A stretch of 20,241 nucleotides of DNA from a virus. The stretch's first letter is position 1. Each line of letters begins with the position of its first letter. Below the pieces are notes generated by a model. It was not told the origin of the DNA. It did no database searches and saw nothing but the letters and a program-made list of their open reading frames with translations. This document shows, in pieces, positions 1 to 9,194 of the stretch. Both the position numbers and the translations under genes were made by a program. Location: IMG/VR virus record IMGVR_UViG_3300031688_000185, positions 1-20,241 of that record; one strand, written 5' to 3'.

Positions 1-921
1 TGTACCGGGGTTAACAGCAGTACTACCTATAGTAGTAGCATTTACAGCAACAGCACCACTAGTTACAGTGAAATCTGTAGAGTCAAAAGAAGCCACACCT
101 TTATGAGTAGTAGTAGCATCTTTAATAGTAACATCACCTGCCGATATTGTAAAGTCTGCAGAAGGAAAGGCAACAATACCTTTTTGAGTCGCGGAAGCAG
201 TTTTAATACTGATAGTAAGCGTATTACTAGTAGCTACCGTATCTATTGCATCTGTACCGACAAAGGCAAAGTCATGGCCAGCTCCGGAAACAGATGTAGT
301 ACCAGTATCACCCGTAATATTAGCCGTTGTAGATATTGTTCTCCATGTTACAACATCGCTACCATTAGTTAATAATGCCTGATGATTCGTACCATCTACT
401 GTAGGAAAAGTAAAGCCGTCAGTACCGTTTAGTCCGAAAGTAACAGCTTGATCTAGAACAACCTTTTCACCCGAATTTGTACTTACAAGACTAAGGTACT
501 TATTACTTCCTTCCTTAAAGACAACTGCATTTGCTTCGTTGTCCTTAATCTTAAATTCAGTTGGTTGGGTGTCTAAATCAATAGTACCCGCATCAATATC
601 TAAGTTACCTGCTGCAACAAGATCAATATCTCCTGCCGCAGAAGTTATGCTATTACCGGCTATAGTAATATTCGCTGTTTTTAACTCACTTATTTTGCTA
701 TTACTATCTACTAATATCGCACTGCTAGCGGTTAATGTCCCTGCTGTCTGATCAAGCATATTGATGTATAATTCACCACCAATTACTACGTTACCTGTAC
801 CATCTGGATTACCTATAAAAAGTTTATCCGAATTCGACGAATACGCTAATTCACCTACGTCAAGATTACCTCCCGGTGCAGCAGCAGTAGTACTGCGTTT
901 TATTCTAAGTGTTTGTGCCAT
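1..921 (-). CDS. Tail fibre-like structural protein, partial (C-terminus beyond left edge)
   Basis: An ATG at 921-919 opens a frame with no stop to base 1, giving 307 residues and no end in the window. A GGAG ribosome-binding site lies a few bases upstream, and the previous gene stops 19 bases away. The N-terminus (MAQTLRIKRSTTAAAPGG, then LDVGELAYS and KLFIGNPDGTG) resembles the start of fibre or virion proteins in T4-like cyanophages and other marine phages; that is recalled similarity, not a search. Residues 60-130 are Asn/Asp/Ile-rich (ITSAAGDIDLVAAGNLDIDAGTID, in part), suggesting beta-helix or fibre shaft. Residues 244-295 hold two copies of a roughly 26-residue motif with KG, a hydrophobic run, S-x-DFT and SG. 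It probably forms part of a tail fibre or adhesin distal to the tail tip, co-transcribed with the two genes before it. Receptor specificity is unknown. Confidence 0.8.
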   Translation of the reverse strand, partial: MAQTLRIKRSTTAAAPGGNLDVGELAYSSNSDKLFIGNPDGTGNVVIGGELYINMLDQTAGTLTASSAILVDSNSKISELKTANITIAGNSITSAAGDIDLVAAGNLDIDAGTIDLDTQPTEFKIKDNEANAVVFKEGSNKYLSLVSTNSGEKVVLDQAVTFGLNGTDGFTFPTVDGTNHQALLTNGSDVVTWRTISTTANITGDTGTTSVSGAGHDFAFVGTDAIDTVATSNTLTISIKTASATQKGIVAFPSADFTISAGDVTIKDATTTHKGVASFDSTDFTVTSGAVAVNATTIGSTAVNPGT

Positions 922-940
922 TTATAACTCCGGGTAAGCC

Positions 941-1348
941 TCAAAAGGCTCCTGCGTCTAGTGTATCTGAGTCACTACCAGCTGATCCTACTATTATAGG
1001 AACCCACTGGAATACACCCGTACTAGTTTCGCGATATACTTTTAATTCATCATCATCTGTGTCGTACCAGATATCTCCCTCCCCGACGTTGGAGCCTGTT
1101 GGGGCACTTGGAGACCTAAAATTTTGATCTGCTAATTGCTGAAGAGCATCCCCAATATTGGTTGCAGTAATGCTTCCGTAGGGGGTGAAGGCTATCGCAT
1201 CTGCAGCCTGAGCTACAGGAATAGCAAAATTATTTACATGTACATTGGTAAACTGCTCACCCATAGATACAGAAATACCAGTTGAACTAGATACTGCTAC
1301 CTTTGTTATTGCTTCCGTGACAGCTACATTTACGGATGCAGCACTCAC
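941..1348 (-). CDS. Small tail-associated structural protein (135 aa)
   Basis: The start is GTG at 1348-1346, overlapping the TAG stop of the preceding gene by one base (TAGTG), with a GAGGT ribosome-binding site about nine bases upstream. No enzyme motif, signal peptide or membrane segment is visible. The N-terminal half is Ala/Val/Ser-rich. Residues 90-110 contain GEGDIWYDTDDDELKVYRE, a GD-x-W-x-D-T...LKVY pattern found in many phage fibre, head-fibre and collar proteins, here followed by a Trp-Val-Pro beta strand. The protein ends TLDAGAF. The setting between a BppU-like protein and a fibre suggests a connector or short fibre subunit of the distal tail. I cannot assign a precise role. Confidence 0.75.
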   Translation of the reverse strand: MSAASVNVAVTEAITKVAVSSSTGISVSMGEQFTNVHVNNFAIPVAQAADAIAFTPYGSITATNIGDALQQLADQNFRSPSAPTGSNVGEGDIWYDTDDDELKVYRETSTGVFQWVPIIVGSAGSDSDTLDAGAF

Positions 1349-1689
1349 TATCTGGTTACCTCTGGATTTATGGTAACAGTTCCCTCAATTAGTCTCTTGA
1401 CTACTACGTCACTCCCTGTAAAGATTTCAAGGTCATAGACATAGGCTCCAGCAGTCATAGCAGTGGTAGTAGCCGCTGATATACTCAGTTTCATAATTCC
1501 AGCAGTGGGAAGACCTACTACCGTGCAAACGAACGAAGCGGCTACTGTTGAAGAGGTATGTGTTGAGCGTATCTGTGCCCTACCAGAATATCCAGTAAGG
1601 TTTTTAGCCGTTGATTGCTCAGTAATTGTCAGATCAATAGCAAAGTCGGAGCCTTGATCAATTACTAAGTTATACGTTCCTGCACTCAT
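1348..1689 (-). CDS. BppU N-terminal-like beta-domain tail protein (113 aa)
   Basis: ATG at 1689-1687 has a GGAG site eight bases upstream and a sigma70 promoter just before it, so this is the first gene of the distal cassette. The short protein looks like one beta-sandwich: an N-terminal DQGSDFAIDLTI strand pair, NLTGYSGRAQIR, GIMKLSISAATT, then AYVYDLEIFTG and a final TVTINPEVTR. The order Q-G-x-x-F, L-T-G-Y, A-x-I-R, Y-D-L-E, E-V-T-R is typical of a small phage protein family related to the N-terminal domain of lactococcal baseplate upper protein (BppU), which links receptor-binding proteins to the tail tip. Family assignment rests on recalled motifs. A role as adaptor between tail tip and fibre is inferred from position. 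Confidence 0.75.
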   Translation of the reverse strand: MSAGTYNLVIDQGSDFAIDLTITEQSTAKNLTGYSGRAQIRSTHTSSTVAASFVCTVVGLPTAGIMKLSISAATTTAMTAGAYVYDLEIFTGSDVVVKRLIEGTVTINPEVTR

Positions 1690-1709
1690 GTCTTTTTCTC
1701 CATTGTGAA

Positions 1710-1738
1710 ATTATATCCCAAAGGACATACTTAGTCAA
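1710..1738 (-). promoter_or_regulatory. Sigma70 promoter for the distal fibre cassette
   Basis: Read on the minus strand, TTGACT (1738-1733) is followed after exactly 17 bases by TATAAT (1715-1710), one mismatch from the full sigma70 consensus. Transcription should begin near 1703-1704, leaving a leader of only about 14 bases that includes the GGAG site at 1700-1697 of the gene starting at 1689. It lies in the 69-base gap after the stop of J, the largest gap between genes downstream of the chaperone. No terminator follows J, so the cassette may also receive readthrough. No extended -10 TGn is present. Confidence 0.8.
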
Positions 1739-1758
1739 GTTTTATTTTTGCGGTGGTA

Positions 1759-4700
1759 CTAGGATAACTTACCGATCTTAACTCTAGTTTGATTATTGGT
1801 ATCTTTTACTTCTATTATTTGTAGCCCCCCATCAATAACTATCTTCGAGTCTGTTCCTATGGTTAATCTATTATTATTGCCAGTTATACTATTAGCGCCT
1901 TCAATGTTTGCACCATTAAGTGTGCCTTTAAAGAAAGCATTTCCAGCTGCATCCACATAAAAAGTATCCAAGTTGCTCGAACTTTTAGCATGTATTATCT
2001 TATCTGTAGTTGCTTGAGGAGAATTTAAATTAATCTGCAAACCTCCCCCACCACTAGTAAAGTTCGGACCTTTAATTATTCCTGTAGTAATATTATCTCC
2101 GTTAATTATCGTTGAGGCAGGATTACTATTTGATAGGTCTGTAAATGCAACTATACCATCAAAAGTCATTATTGAGGTTACAGCCGTAAATGTTATATTA
2201 CTAGTAGCGGCACTCAAAGTTGCAGTATCCCCACCTGGAGCATCTGCTATAGCTGTCATTTGTACTGCGTACCACTTTAACTTAGCTCCAGACGCATTTA
2301 CTGCTTTAAAAGTTGGTGCATATAATTGCCAGTTCTGGCCCGCACTTCCAACCCCATTCCCTGGGTTATAGAGACTAGCAGTGCTAAATGTAAACGTACT
2401 AGTAGAGTTGCCCCTAGTAGGAGCAGTAGGAGCACTGGAGGTAGCAAGAACTTCAGTATGATAGTACAAAGTTGCTATAAGCGTGTTTCTAGCTGCCACC
2501 CCATCCGGGCCTTGAGCCCCATACTGAGCTGCAAGGATAGCACTAGACCAATCACTAAGAGCAATAGTATCTGTATCTGCTGCTGCTAATACTGGAGCAG
2601 TTATTTTCCATAAGTACCTATTGTTTGCTACTGGAGTTGTTGTACTAGAAGCCCCAGTCGCTTGGTACCATCCATTGGCTATAACGCCTGATGTTATTGC
2701 CCCGTCACTAAACCTATAAGTAAGTACATTACCTGGATTAGCTGTTGGAGGTACTGCTGCACTATTTAAGAATGTGTTAGATAATTGATAAAGCTCTGCT
2801 ACGCCCGCACTTATTCCTCTCGCTCCGTCTGTTTTTTCTGCATAAACTACCGGAGGGTTGCTCCAAGTAGGAGTTACAGCCGTTGCTGTAGACGCTCCAG
2901 AAGCTAAACCGACAAGTACATACACTTTGTCTCCGTTTGCTGATAATGCTGGAGGGTTCTTTGACCAGCCTGAAGGCACAGTAAGTGTGTTATTTGTAAA
3001 GTTGTACGAGCCTCCTGTAACATTGCCGCCTGCATTAGCTTGCTTTTTATAAATGTATACCTCAGCATGCGCGGCGCCTTCTATCTGGAAGGGGGTAGTC
3101 CACACATAGTTTACAGTCCCTGCTGTTCTTGTACCGTTTGAAGCCCACAAAAGATCTGTGCCCGCTGGAGGGCTATCAGACCATCCCTCACCTGTAGGTA
3201 CGCCTGCGGAAGGGCTAGGTGTAGAGGCAGAGGTAGCTCTTTTAAATACTATGTTTACTGCAGAACCATCAAGTCTTTTCGCAAAAATAGCTGAAGTTCC
3301 ATAGGTAACAGTCGCTGCTGTTGCGGTGGAAGCTCCAGAAGCTAAACCGACAGATACATATATTTCATCTCCGTCACTTGAAAGTGTAGGGGGGTTTTTA
3401 GACCACCCTGTGGGTACTGTAAGTTGATTATTGGTAAAGTTGTATGAACCCCCAGAGTTGCCCGTGCCATTATTTTTTCTATAAATATATACTTCGGCGT
3501 GTGCGGCTCCCTCTATTTGGTATGCGGTAGTCCACACATAGTTTGCGGGAGTTCCTGCAGGCTCAAAGGCGGCTCTTGTACCTTGTATAGCCCATAAAAG
3601 ATCTGTTCCTGCGGGGGGACTGTCAAACCAACCTGTAGGTACGCCTGCGGAAGCTGACGGAGTGGCAGGAATAGTGGCAGCTCTTTTAAATATTAAGTTT
3701 ACTGCCCCGCCTGTAAGTCCCACCGTTCCAGTATTTCCAGTAAACTGTACCGGGGTTACCCATTCTGATCGTGGTATAGTATCCGTAGTACCTGTACTAT
3801 TAGCACTGGCTGCGGAAGCCCATATTACTCCTCCCGCTAAACTAGTGTCTGTAGGTACTGTGAACCACCCAGTGGCGGCGCCTGAGTTGAAAATCTGCTT
3901 AGTAGCACTGATTGTGTACCCAGAAGCTGCAACAATTTGCCCTGTAGTCATAGATACTGTTACATTTGCAGGAAAAGCAGTGCCTACTGAAGGACTAGCC
4001 GGTATAGTAGTAGCCATTTTATACAAATAAACTAAAGCTGATGAGTTTCCTTGTGAACCTTCTTTTAGTTTACCTATAGAAACAATAGAAGACTTAGTAG
4101 AAGCAGCATTATCAGGATCAAGAGCCTCTCTTACAGTTACTGTGTAGTCTAAGGGAGTTGCACTATAAGCTATACTGGAGTTATTATGTACTGTCTTTGA
4201 CCTAACCCCGTTGGTTCCAGCAATAAAAGTACCATCAACACTTCCATTAGTGGTAGAAAACCCAGTTCCTGTGAACATAAATTCTGGGTTAGTAAATCCT
4301 AACCCAGTTGCAGTTAAAACTATCCCTGTATTAGGTATACTTGTCAGTTGAGTTCCTGCTGCATTATAAGACAGAAAAGGTAAACTAGAAGTAACTAAGG
4401 CACTTTTACCTATACCATCTAATTCAGGTGTTATCTGCAGGAAGGACATTGTGTTGTTAACCCCTCCAAGTGCGTATTTACCACTTGCGCCCGCAGCATC
4501 AGTGCCTGAGGCGTTGTAGCTAACAGGAGTAATTATAAAGTCTTCCTCAAAATCTATCTCTAGTTCTTGCTTACTTATAGCCAGACTAGTTGCAGTTGCT
4601 GCAGGCCAAGGATAGTCTACATACATTACAGTGTTGCTCTCTATTAGAGCCACTTTTGCTGCATAGGTACTACCTATAGTAACTACAGTACCTAAGGGCA

Positions 4701-7700
4701 GATTTAGAAACCCAGAGCCTATAATCTTACGAGAGTCTTTTGTCATTGTACAGGTACCTAGACTTGCCCAAATACTGTTTGCATTTGCTACAAATTTAGT
4801 TCCATCATACCAATATGACAAGGTTCTTCCATAAGTAGTAGTATCTGTCTTACGGGCTATCAGCTTAAGTGCATTAGCAGACCCACTAGCTGCATCAAGA
4901 GCACTGAAATCCATCATTAAGTAGCCTAAGTCAACTCCTCCCTCCTGATAAGGCCAATTAGCATGTGCAAGAGCTACACACGATAGTCCATAACTATTTG
5001 GGTCTAAAGTTGTGTTCCTCTTTGCTATGTTTATATCAGTGAAAGGAGCCGCAGCATACGAAGTAGTTCCAAACTTAACTGAACCTTTCTGAGAGCCTGA
5101 GCCTATAACAGACACATCACTAGTAGAGAAGCCTCCCTTTATTAGACCCCCTAATCTTGGGAAGTCTCCTTCGAACGCGTCATCTATATCTATACTTGCA
5201 GAAACTTTTTTAGAGGTTCTTCCTTTACCGCTGACCGTCTGTATAGCTACTGTGTGTCTTCCATTTGTAACATTATCGAATCTTAGATGGCTTCTCCAGC
5301 TTTGAACAGTCTCTCCGCTACGAAGATCACTTCCGTTTATCTGATCGCCAAACGTATGAAAGATTTTATATTCTGCTAAGTGTTCATATGTAGTAGATAC
5401 TCCAGAAGAGCCTACAGGATCTGGAGCATCCCATTCGATTATTACTTCTTGCCCTTTTTGATCTGGGTTAGGCTCTACTAATATTCGTATTCCTTTAGGG
5501 GGAGGAACTTCTGCTGTGTTCTCTGGGGGGAATAATGGATCTGCTCCTGCAAGGCTAAACTCCTTATCCACAGAATCAAATTTTAAGTCAGAATATTCTA
5601 CTGCGACTATATCAAAGTTCTGCTCTTTCTCACCTATAGAAAGTATTTTATAGGGTTTATACGAAGCTAGAGTGGTCTCACCTGCTGTACTAACTTGTTT
5701 TATAGCCCACATATCCCCGTTTGTCGGTAGTACAGAGAAAGCGGAAGCTATAGGAATAGTATCTCGGTCCTCTACAGTGGTAGTGCCCCCTGTTGTTAGA
5801 ACTCGCTCTTCTATTACTGTTTCGTTGATATATTGTAGATTTAGCATATCCCCGCTAGTGTCTGCGGCGCTTTCAATCTGCCTACGAGTCAAATCTTCAT
5901 TAGTAGCATGTAGTAATAAAGTAGTAGCACCCCCTACAGTGGCATGAGTTATAGTGTCCCCCCTAGAGTATGTTGAGCTGCCTCCACCAACTTCAGCAAT
6001 AACTGCACTATCCTGATTCAGAAGTATAGTTCTTTTAGGTAGTATTACCGCAATGGTATAAGTAAAGCCGGACGTAAAGTTAGAAGAAATAGCGCGGTCA
6101 ATAGTAATAGCAGAAGCAGTGCATCCATTAACTCTACCGCTGAAAGATATATTGAATTCAGCCTCATCCTGAAGATTTATAACATCTCCGGGAGATAGAA
6201 AAGAAGCGTTAGCAGAAGTAGCAAAACTTACTAGTTCAGTTTGATTTAATGCTGTCCACAGCTTCCATCTTCCATATCTTATCGCCTGACCCTCAGACGT
6301 GCAACCAAAAGCTACAGCTTTCTCACTCTTTATAGTACCTGTTCTTATTTGGTTCTCTCTATCTTCAATAATAATAGGCTCTAGCTTATACTCTGATTCT
6401 GGGTTTGTCCACTCCACAATCATTTGATTGACACGAGTTTTGCTCCCCGTGGTCTCATAGTTAAAGCTGCCATCAATCACATTGCTTCTGGAAAAGGTAT
6501 AAACAGGGTGCAATTTTTCGTCTATTACAGGGGTGAATTGACCATCGCTCCAATATAGTATACCTCTAAATATTGTTGCTAAGTCTTTTAACACCTTGTA
6601 CGCATCCGTTGCTTTTGTAAAGTACACATTTGCACGAAAGCGGGGTTCTTTAGCGCCTTTACCATCAGGAACTAATTCGTCGCAGTACTTAGCGATCCTA
6701 TATAGAGCGTACTTGTCTAGATCCTCTGCCTCCAGAAAGTCTCCTAGCCCATATCTATTATTAATTAATATATCATAGAATACCCAAGCAGGGTTGTCTG
6801 TGTATACTAGTATCTCGTGCCCTTCACTATCTTTTAAGAAGTCGCCGTTCCATAGTTGAGGGACATTACCAAAAGCAGAAGGGCTAGTTCTAGTGTACTT
6901 AGCATTAAGCCCGTCGCCTTGCTCTCTAGTTACATAATTACTAGGAACTCGTACTTTTAAGCCTTGGCACAGATAAGTACGAGAAGGCATATTAGTAAAA
7001 GATTTAGAGCTAAAACTAATATTAGCTAGAGCTGTATGAGGGTGCGATAACTTTTCTTTTATTATCCCAGTTACGCTAGAAAGAGAGCTAGTATACACAC
7101 TTTGATACCTAGGTTTTGCTTCCGTTAGCGATGGGTTAATAGCTCTTCCTATATTAGGATCATGCTGAGTCATCCGTGTTATTTTTAGCTTAAACCCGTT
7201 AAAAGGCTGGTACTGTTCCAGGTTTATTCTCATTTCAAAGCTAACGCCGCTTTTATACTTACCACTATGAACCCACACAGGCACACCATCGAGAGTAGTA
7301 CCATTTGGGCTTTCTATAACCTTATAGCGGTCTCCTCCTCCGTTATCAATGCTTAACTCTATTTTATAACCTACACCTGCTGGGTACTCTCTCCCACTGC
7401 TACTACTAACAAAATAGATTCCAGAGGGGTAGTTTATTAGAAACTTTACTTCGTCTATCTCTGAAGCCTGCGCTCCAGATGCGGTAATAGTCCTAGCAGC
7501 ATTCTTCTCTAAAGCAGCGTCTGAAACAGTAAGAGCAACAGAAGTAGTTCCTACTCCCTCTATAGTTGGGAGAGGGCTTTGGTCGATAGTACCATTAGCA
7601 AAAGACCAGCCAGAATTTTTATACTTCTCTTCAATCTTTGCTTTCTCTGCCCCCGTAGCATCACTCTCTAACATTGCTCTCGTTATACCGAATCTAAAAG

Positions 7701-8496
7701 TTCCAGTAATACCTGCATTATTAGCTAAAGTTATAGTATTACCATCAATGGCGGAAATTTCTAAGAATACTCCTGCTTCTAAAGTCTGTACCACACCAGT
7801 AGTTCTATCGGCATCAGACATTAGTAGCTTCCAACCAAGTGATGCCCCCCAAGTAAACTTTGCTGTCTGGGCATCAACGTCAACCTCACTTAGCCCCCCG
7901 CGTAGATCATTACCGCTTTTAGTTAGAGCAAGATTAGCGAATACATTATCAGTAATAGGGCTAGTAATTACGGTAGCCCCTGGGTTTACTTCAGGGTGTG
8001 CCCAGTCTGCTGTCATAGCAGAGCCAGCAGTTCTAGTAAGAGTAACACTGCCTCCTATAGCCACTCTCCTCACTTCGCCACTGCCAGTTAAGTAGTTACC
8101 GGTGTACGTGTACCCTGCAGAAGGAGCCGTAATATCAGACATAGTAACAGAAGTACTATATACTCCATAGACCATAAGATATTTCTTTCCTTCACTACCT
8201 ACAGCCGCAGTAAATGTACTAGTTCCTGTATTAACCGTTACAGTGGAACTATTTGCAGCAAATGTTGCGGTGACTCCCACCTGAGTTGCGAAAGAGGTTT
8301 GCTCTGCAGATTGAAGAGCATCGTTATTTATAAATATACCTGTTCCGCCCCCTACAAGACCTTGAATAGGGCCTTCTGAAATTAGGTCGGAAACTAGAAT
8401 AGTCTGCTCATTACTAGAACTTATGGCACCTGCTAACGAGTCATTGTCTGAGGAATAACGTCTTCTATCTAGTGCATTTATGGATTGTTGTGGCAT
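1759..8496 (-). CDS. J: Tail tip / central fibre host-specificity protein, lambda gpJ-like (2245 aa)
   Basis: This protein caps the tail tip and, in lambda, contacts the outer-membrane receptor. Homology to lambda J is visible from memory along the first 800 residues: LVSDLISEGPIQGLVGG near residues 34-50, TRTSPSAFGNVPQLWNGDF near 530-550, a block WVFYDILINNRYGLGDF near 570-590, VPDGKGAKEPRF near 615, and FGCTSEGQAIRYGRW near 715. A fibronectin-III-like region follows (about 1000-1100). Residues 1250-1313 look like a small beta-barrel insert. Residues 1597-1888 are two tandem units of about 146 residues. The C-terminus (TFYVDAAGNAFFKGTLNG near 2170, then INGDN/TGIIKG-type strands before it) is the usual central-fibre end. 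Lambda J has 1132 residues, so this is about double. ATG at 8496 has an AGGA site nine bases upstream; the gap to I is 23 bases. Confidence 0.95.
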   Translation of the reverse strand: MPQQSINALDRRRYSSDNDSLAGAISSSNEQTILVSDLISEGPIQGLVGGGTGIFINNDALQSAEQTSFATQVGVTATFAANSSTVTVNTGTSTFTAAVGSEGKKYLMVYGVYSTSVTMSDITAPSAGYTYTGNYLTGSGEVRRVAIGGSVTLTRTAGSAMTADWAHPEVNPGATVITSPITDNVFANLALTKSGNDLRGGLSEVDVDAQTAKFTWGASLGWKLLMSDADRTTGVVQTLEAGVFLEISAIDGNTITLANNAGITGTFRFGITRAMLESDATGAEKAKIEEKYKNSGWSFANGTIDQSPLPTIEGVGTTSVALTVSDAALEKNAARTITASGAQASEIDEVKFLINYPSGIYFVSSSSGREYPAGVGYKIELSIDNGGGDRYKVIESPNGTTLDGVPVWVHSGKYKSGVSFEMRINLEQYQPFNGFKLKITRMTQHDPNIGRAINPSLTEAKPRYQSVYTSSLSSVTGIIKEKLSHPHTALANISFSSKSFTNMPSRTYLCQGLKVRVPSNYVTREQGDGLNAKYTRTSPSAFGNVPQLWNGDFLKDSEGHEILVYTDNPAWVFYDILINNRYGLGDFLEAEDLDKYALYRIAKYCDELVPDGKGAKEPRFRANVYFTKATDAYKVLKDLATIFRGILYWSDGQFTPVIDEKLHPVYTFSRSNVIDGSFNYETTGSKTRVNQMIVEWTNPESEYKLEPIIIEDRENQIRTGTIKSEKAVAFGCTSEGQAIRYGRWKLWTALNQTELVSFATSANASFLSPGDVINLQDEAEFNISFSGRVNGCTASAITIDRAISSNFTSGFTYTIAVILPKRTILLNQDSAVIAEVGGGSSTYSRGDTITHATVGGATTLLLHATNEDLTRRQIESAADTSGDMLNLQYINETVIEERVLTTGGTTTVEDRDTIPIASAFSVLPTNGDMWAIKQVSTAGETTLASYKPYKILSIGEKEQNFDIVAVEYSDLKFDSVDKEFSLAGADPLFPPENTAEVPPPKGIRILVEPNPDQKGQEVIIEWDAPDPVGSSGVSTTYEHLAEYKIFHTFGDQINGSDLRSGETVQSWRSHLRFDNVTNGRHTVAIQTVSGKGRTSKKVSASIDIDDAFEGDFPRLGGLIKGGFSTSDVSVIGSGSQKGSVKFGTTSYAAAPFTDINIAKRNTTLDPNSYGLSCVALAHANWPYQEGGVDLGYLMMDFSALDAASGSANALKLIARKTDTTTYGRTLSYWYDGTKFVANANSIWASLGTCTMTKDSRKIIGSGFLNLPLGTVVTIGSTYAAKVALIESNTVMYVDYPWPAATATSLAISKQELEIDFEEDFIITPVSYNASGTDAAGASGKYALGGVNNTMSFLQITPELDGIGKSALVTSSLPFLSYNAAGTQLTSIPNTGIVLTATGLGFTNPEFMFTGTGFSTTNGSVDGTFIAGTNGVRSKTVHNNSSIAYSATPLDYTVTVREALDPDNAASTKSSIVSIGKLKEGSQGNSSALVYLYKMATTIPASPSVGTAFPANVTVSMTTGQIVAASGYTISATKQIFNSGAATGWFTVPTDTSLAGGVIWASAASANSTGTTDTIPRSEWVTPVQFTGNTGTVGLTGGAVNLIFKRAATIPATPSASAGVPTGWFDSPPAGTDLLWAIQGTRAAFEPAGTPANYVWTTAYQIEGAAHAEVYIYRKNNGTGNSGGSYNFTNNQLTVPTGWSKNPPTLSSDGDEIYVSVGLASGASTATAATVTYGTSAIFAKRLDGSAVNIVFKRATSASTPSPSAGVPTGEGWSDSPPAGTDLLWASNGTRTAGTVNYVWTTPFQIEGAAHAEVYIYKKQANAGGNVTGGSYNFTNNTLTVPSGWSKNPPALSANGDKVYVLVGLASGASTATAVTPTWSNPPVVYAEKTDGARGISAGVAELYQLSNTFLNSAAVPPTANPGNVLTYRFSDGAITSGVIANGWYQATGASSTTTPVANNRYLWKITAPVLAAADTDTIALSDWSSAILAAQYGAQGPDGVAARNTLIATLYYHTEVLATSSAPTAPTRGNSTSTFTFSTASLYNPGNGVGSAGQNWQLYAPTFKAVNASGAKLKWYAVQMTAIADAPGGDTATLSAATSNITFTAVTSIMTFDGIVAFTDLSNSNPASTIINGDNITTGIIKGPNFTSGGGGLQINLNSPQATTDKIIHAKSSSNLDTFYVDAAGNAFFKGTLNGANIEGANSITGNNNRLTIGTDSKIVIDGGLQIIEVKDTNNQTRVKIGKLS
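2822..3700 (-). repeat. Two tandem ~146-aa repeats within J
   Basis: Two in-frame copies lie back to back inside J (about residues 1597-1742 and 1743-1888). Shared elements are a VNLIFKRAT/VNIVFKRAT opening, SAGVPTG, SPPAGTDLLWA, YVWTT, QIEGAAHAEVYIY, GGSYNFTNN, LTVP-x-GWSKNPP and VGLASGASTATA. An exact 21-base match (GCTCCAGAAGCTAAACCGAC plus A on the plus strand) occurs at 2894 and 3332, a spacing of 438 bases or 146 codons. Elsewhere the DNA is diverged at many synonymous sites, pointing to an old duplication. Each unit splits into two related half-units (a Y/F-I-Y/F-K strand, then PTGW..PP). A weaker relative (ALVYLYKMATTIPASPS) precedes the pair. Confidence 0.85.
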
Positions 8497-8519
8497 TTTA
8501 TAATTCCTTTATAGGGCTT

Positions 8520-9194
8520 TTAACCCGCTGAAACAGTTATCCCGTAAGGAGTCCCATTTGGGCCGAAGCCCAAAGTATTAATACTTGAATTTATACCTGC
8601 AATTTCAAAACTTATAGGTTGGCCAGGTACTCTTAGCTCGCCATAGAGTACGGGAACAGGGTCTCCTTGTACAGTATTTTTTTCTGCCCCATTAAATAAG
8701 TAAGATTGCTCTTGGTCTTGATCGGTTGCAGGGTCAGGTGCCATCATCTGAGTCAATCCCATTATTGCTAAATTCAAACTTAGGCCTGCAACTACGCTAC
8801 CAGCCCAAGTTAATGTAGTGACACCGGTACCGGCGGCGGTAGTAGTTAACTGGACGCCAAATGCTGCTCCGCCTGGTATTAAGAATAATGCTGCGATTGC
8901 GAGTGCTGCTAGTATTTTTGCAACACCTGATTTGGAGCCTGCAGGTATAGGAGTAATAGTGATATCTCCTACATTTAAATCCATAATGCACTCTTCTATA
9001 TAATCAATAGTATTGTCTGCTACGTCTATGACAAAACCCACAGATTTTTCATGGCAGTCTATAATATACTTCCTAAAAGAAGGAAAATTAGCTTCTAAAC
9101 ATCTGAAAGCGTCCCTGACTGTGGGCGCATTAAACTGAAAATGAGTTCCAAACTTCTCCCCCATTTCCCCCTCTAAATATATATTACGAATCAT
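8520..9194 (-). CDS. I: Tail assembly protein, lambda gpI-like (224 aa)
   Basis: At 224 residues this is nearly the length of lambda I (223). It shows the family's three parts: an N-terminal beta-grasp-like domain (RNIYLEGEMGEKFG, then PTVRDAFRCLEANFPSF, residues 3-40); a Gly/Ala hydrophobic middle beginning PAGSKSGVAKILAALAI (residues 84-150); and a C-terminal YLFNGAEKNTVQGDPVPVL then YGELRV stretch (165-189). Lambda gpI is needed to assemble the tail tip, is not found in mature virions as far as is known, and works with K ahead of J. The ATG at 9194 lies within the end of K (11-base overlap) with its own AGGAG site, so translation is probably coupled. No signal peptide. The hydrophobic middle may insert in membrane or pack in the tip; this cannot be decided here. 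Confidence 0.9.
   Translation of the reverse strand: MIRNIYLEGEMGEKFGTHFQFNAPTVRDAFRCLEANFPSFRKYIIDCHEKSVGFVIDVADNTIDYIEECIMDLNVGDITITPIPAGSKSGVAKILAALAIAALFLIPGGAAFGVQLTTTAAGTGVTTLTWAGSVVAGLSLNLAIMGLTQMMAPDPATDQDQEQSYLFNGAEKNTVQGDPVPVLYGELRVPGQPISFEIAGINSSINTLGFGPNGTPYGITVSAG

Noticed and set aside
1741-1775. Possible terminator after J (GGTA ... TACC)
   Set aside because: Only four paired bases with a long loop and no T-run on the minus strand.
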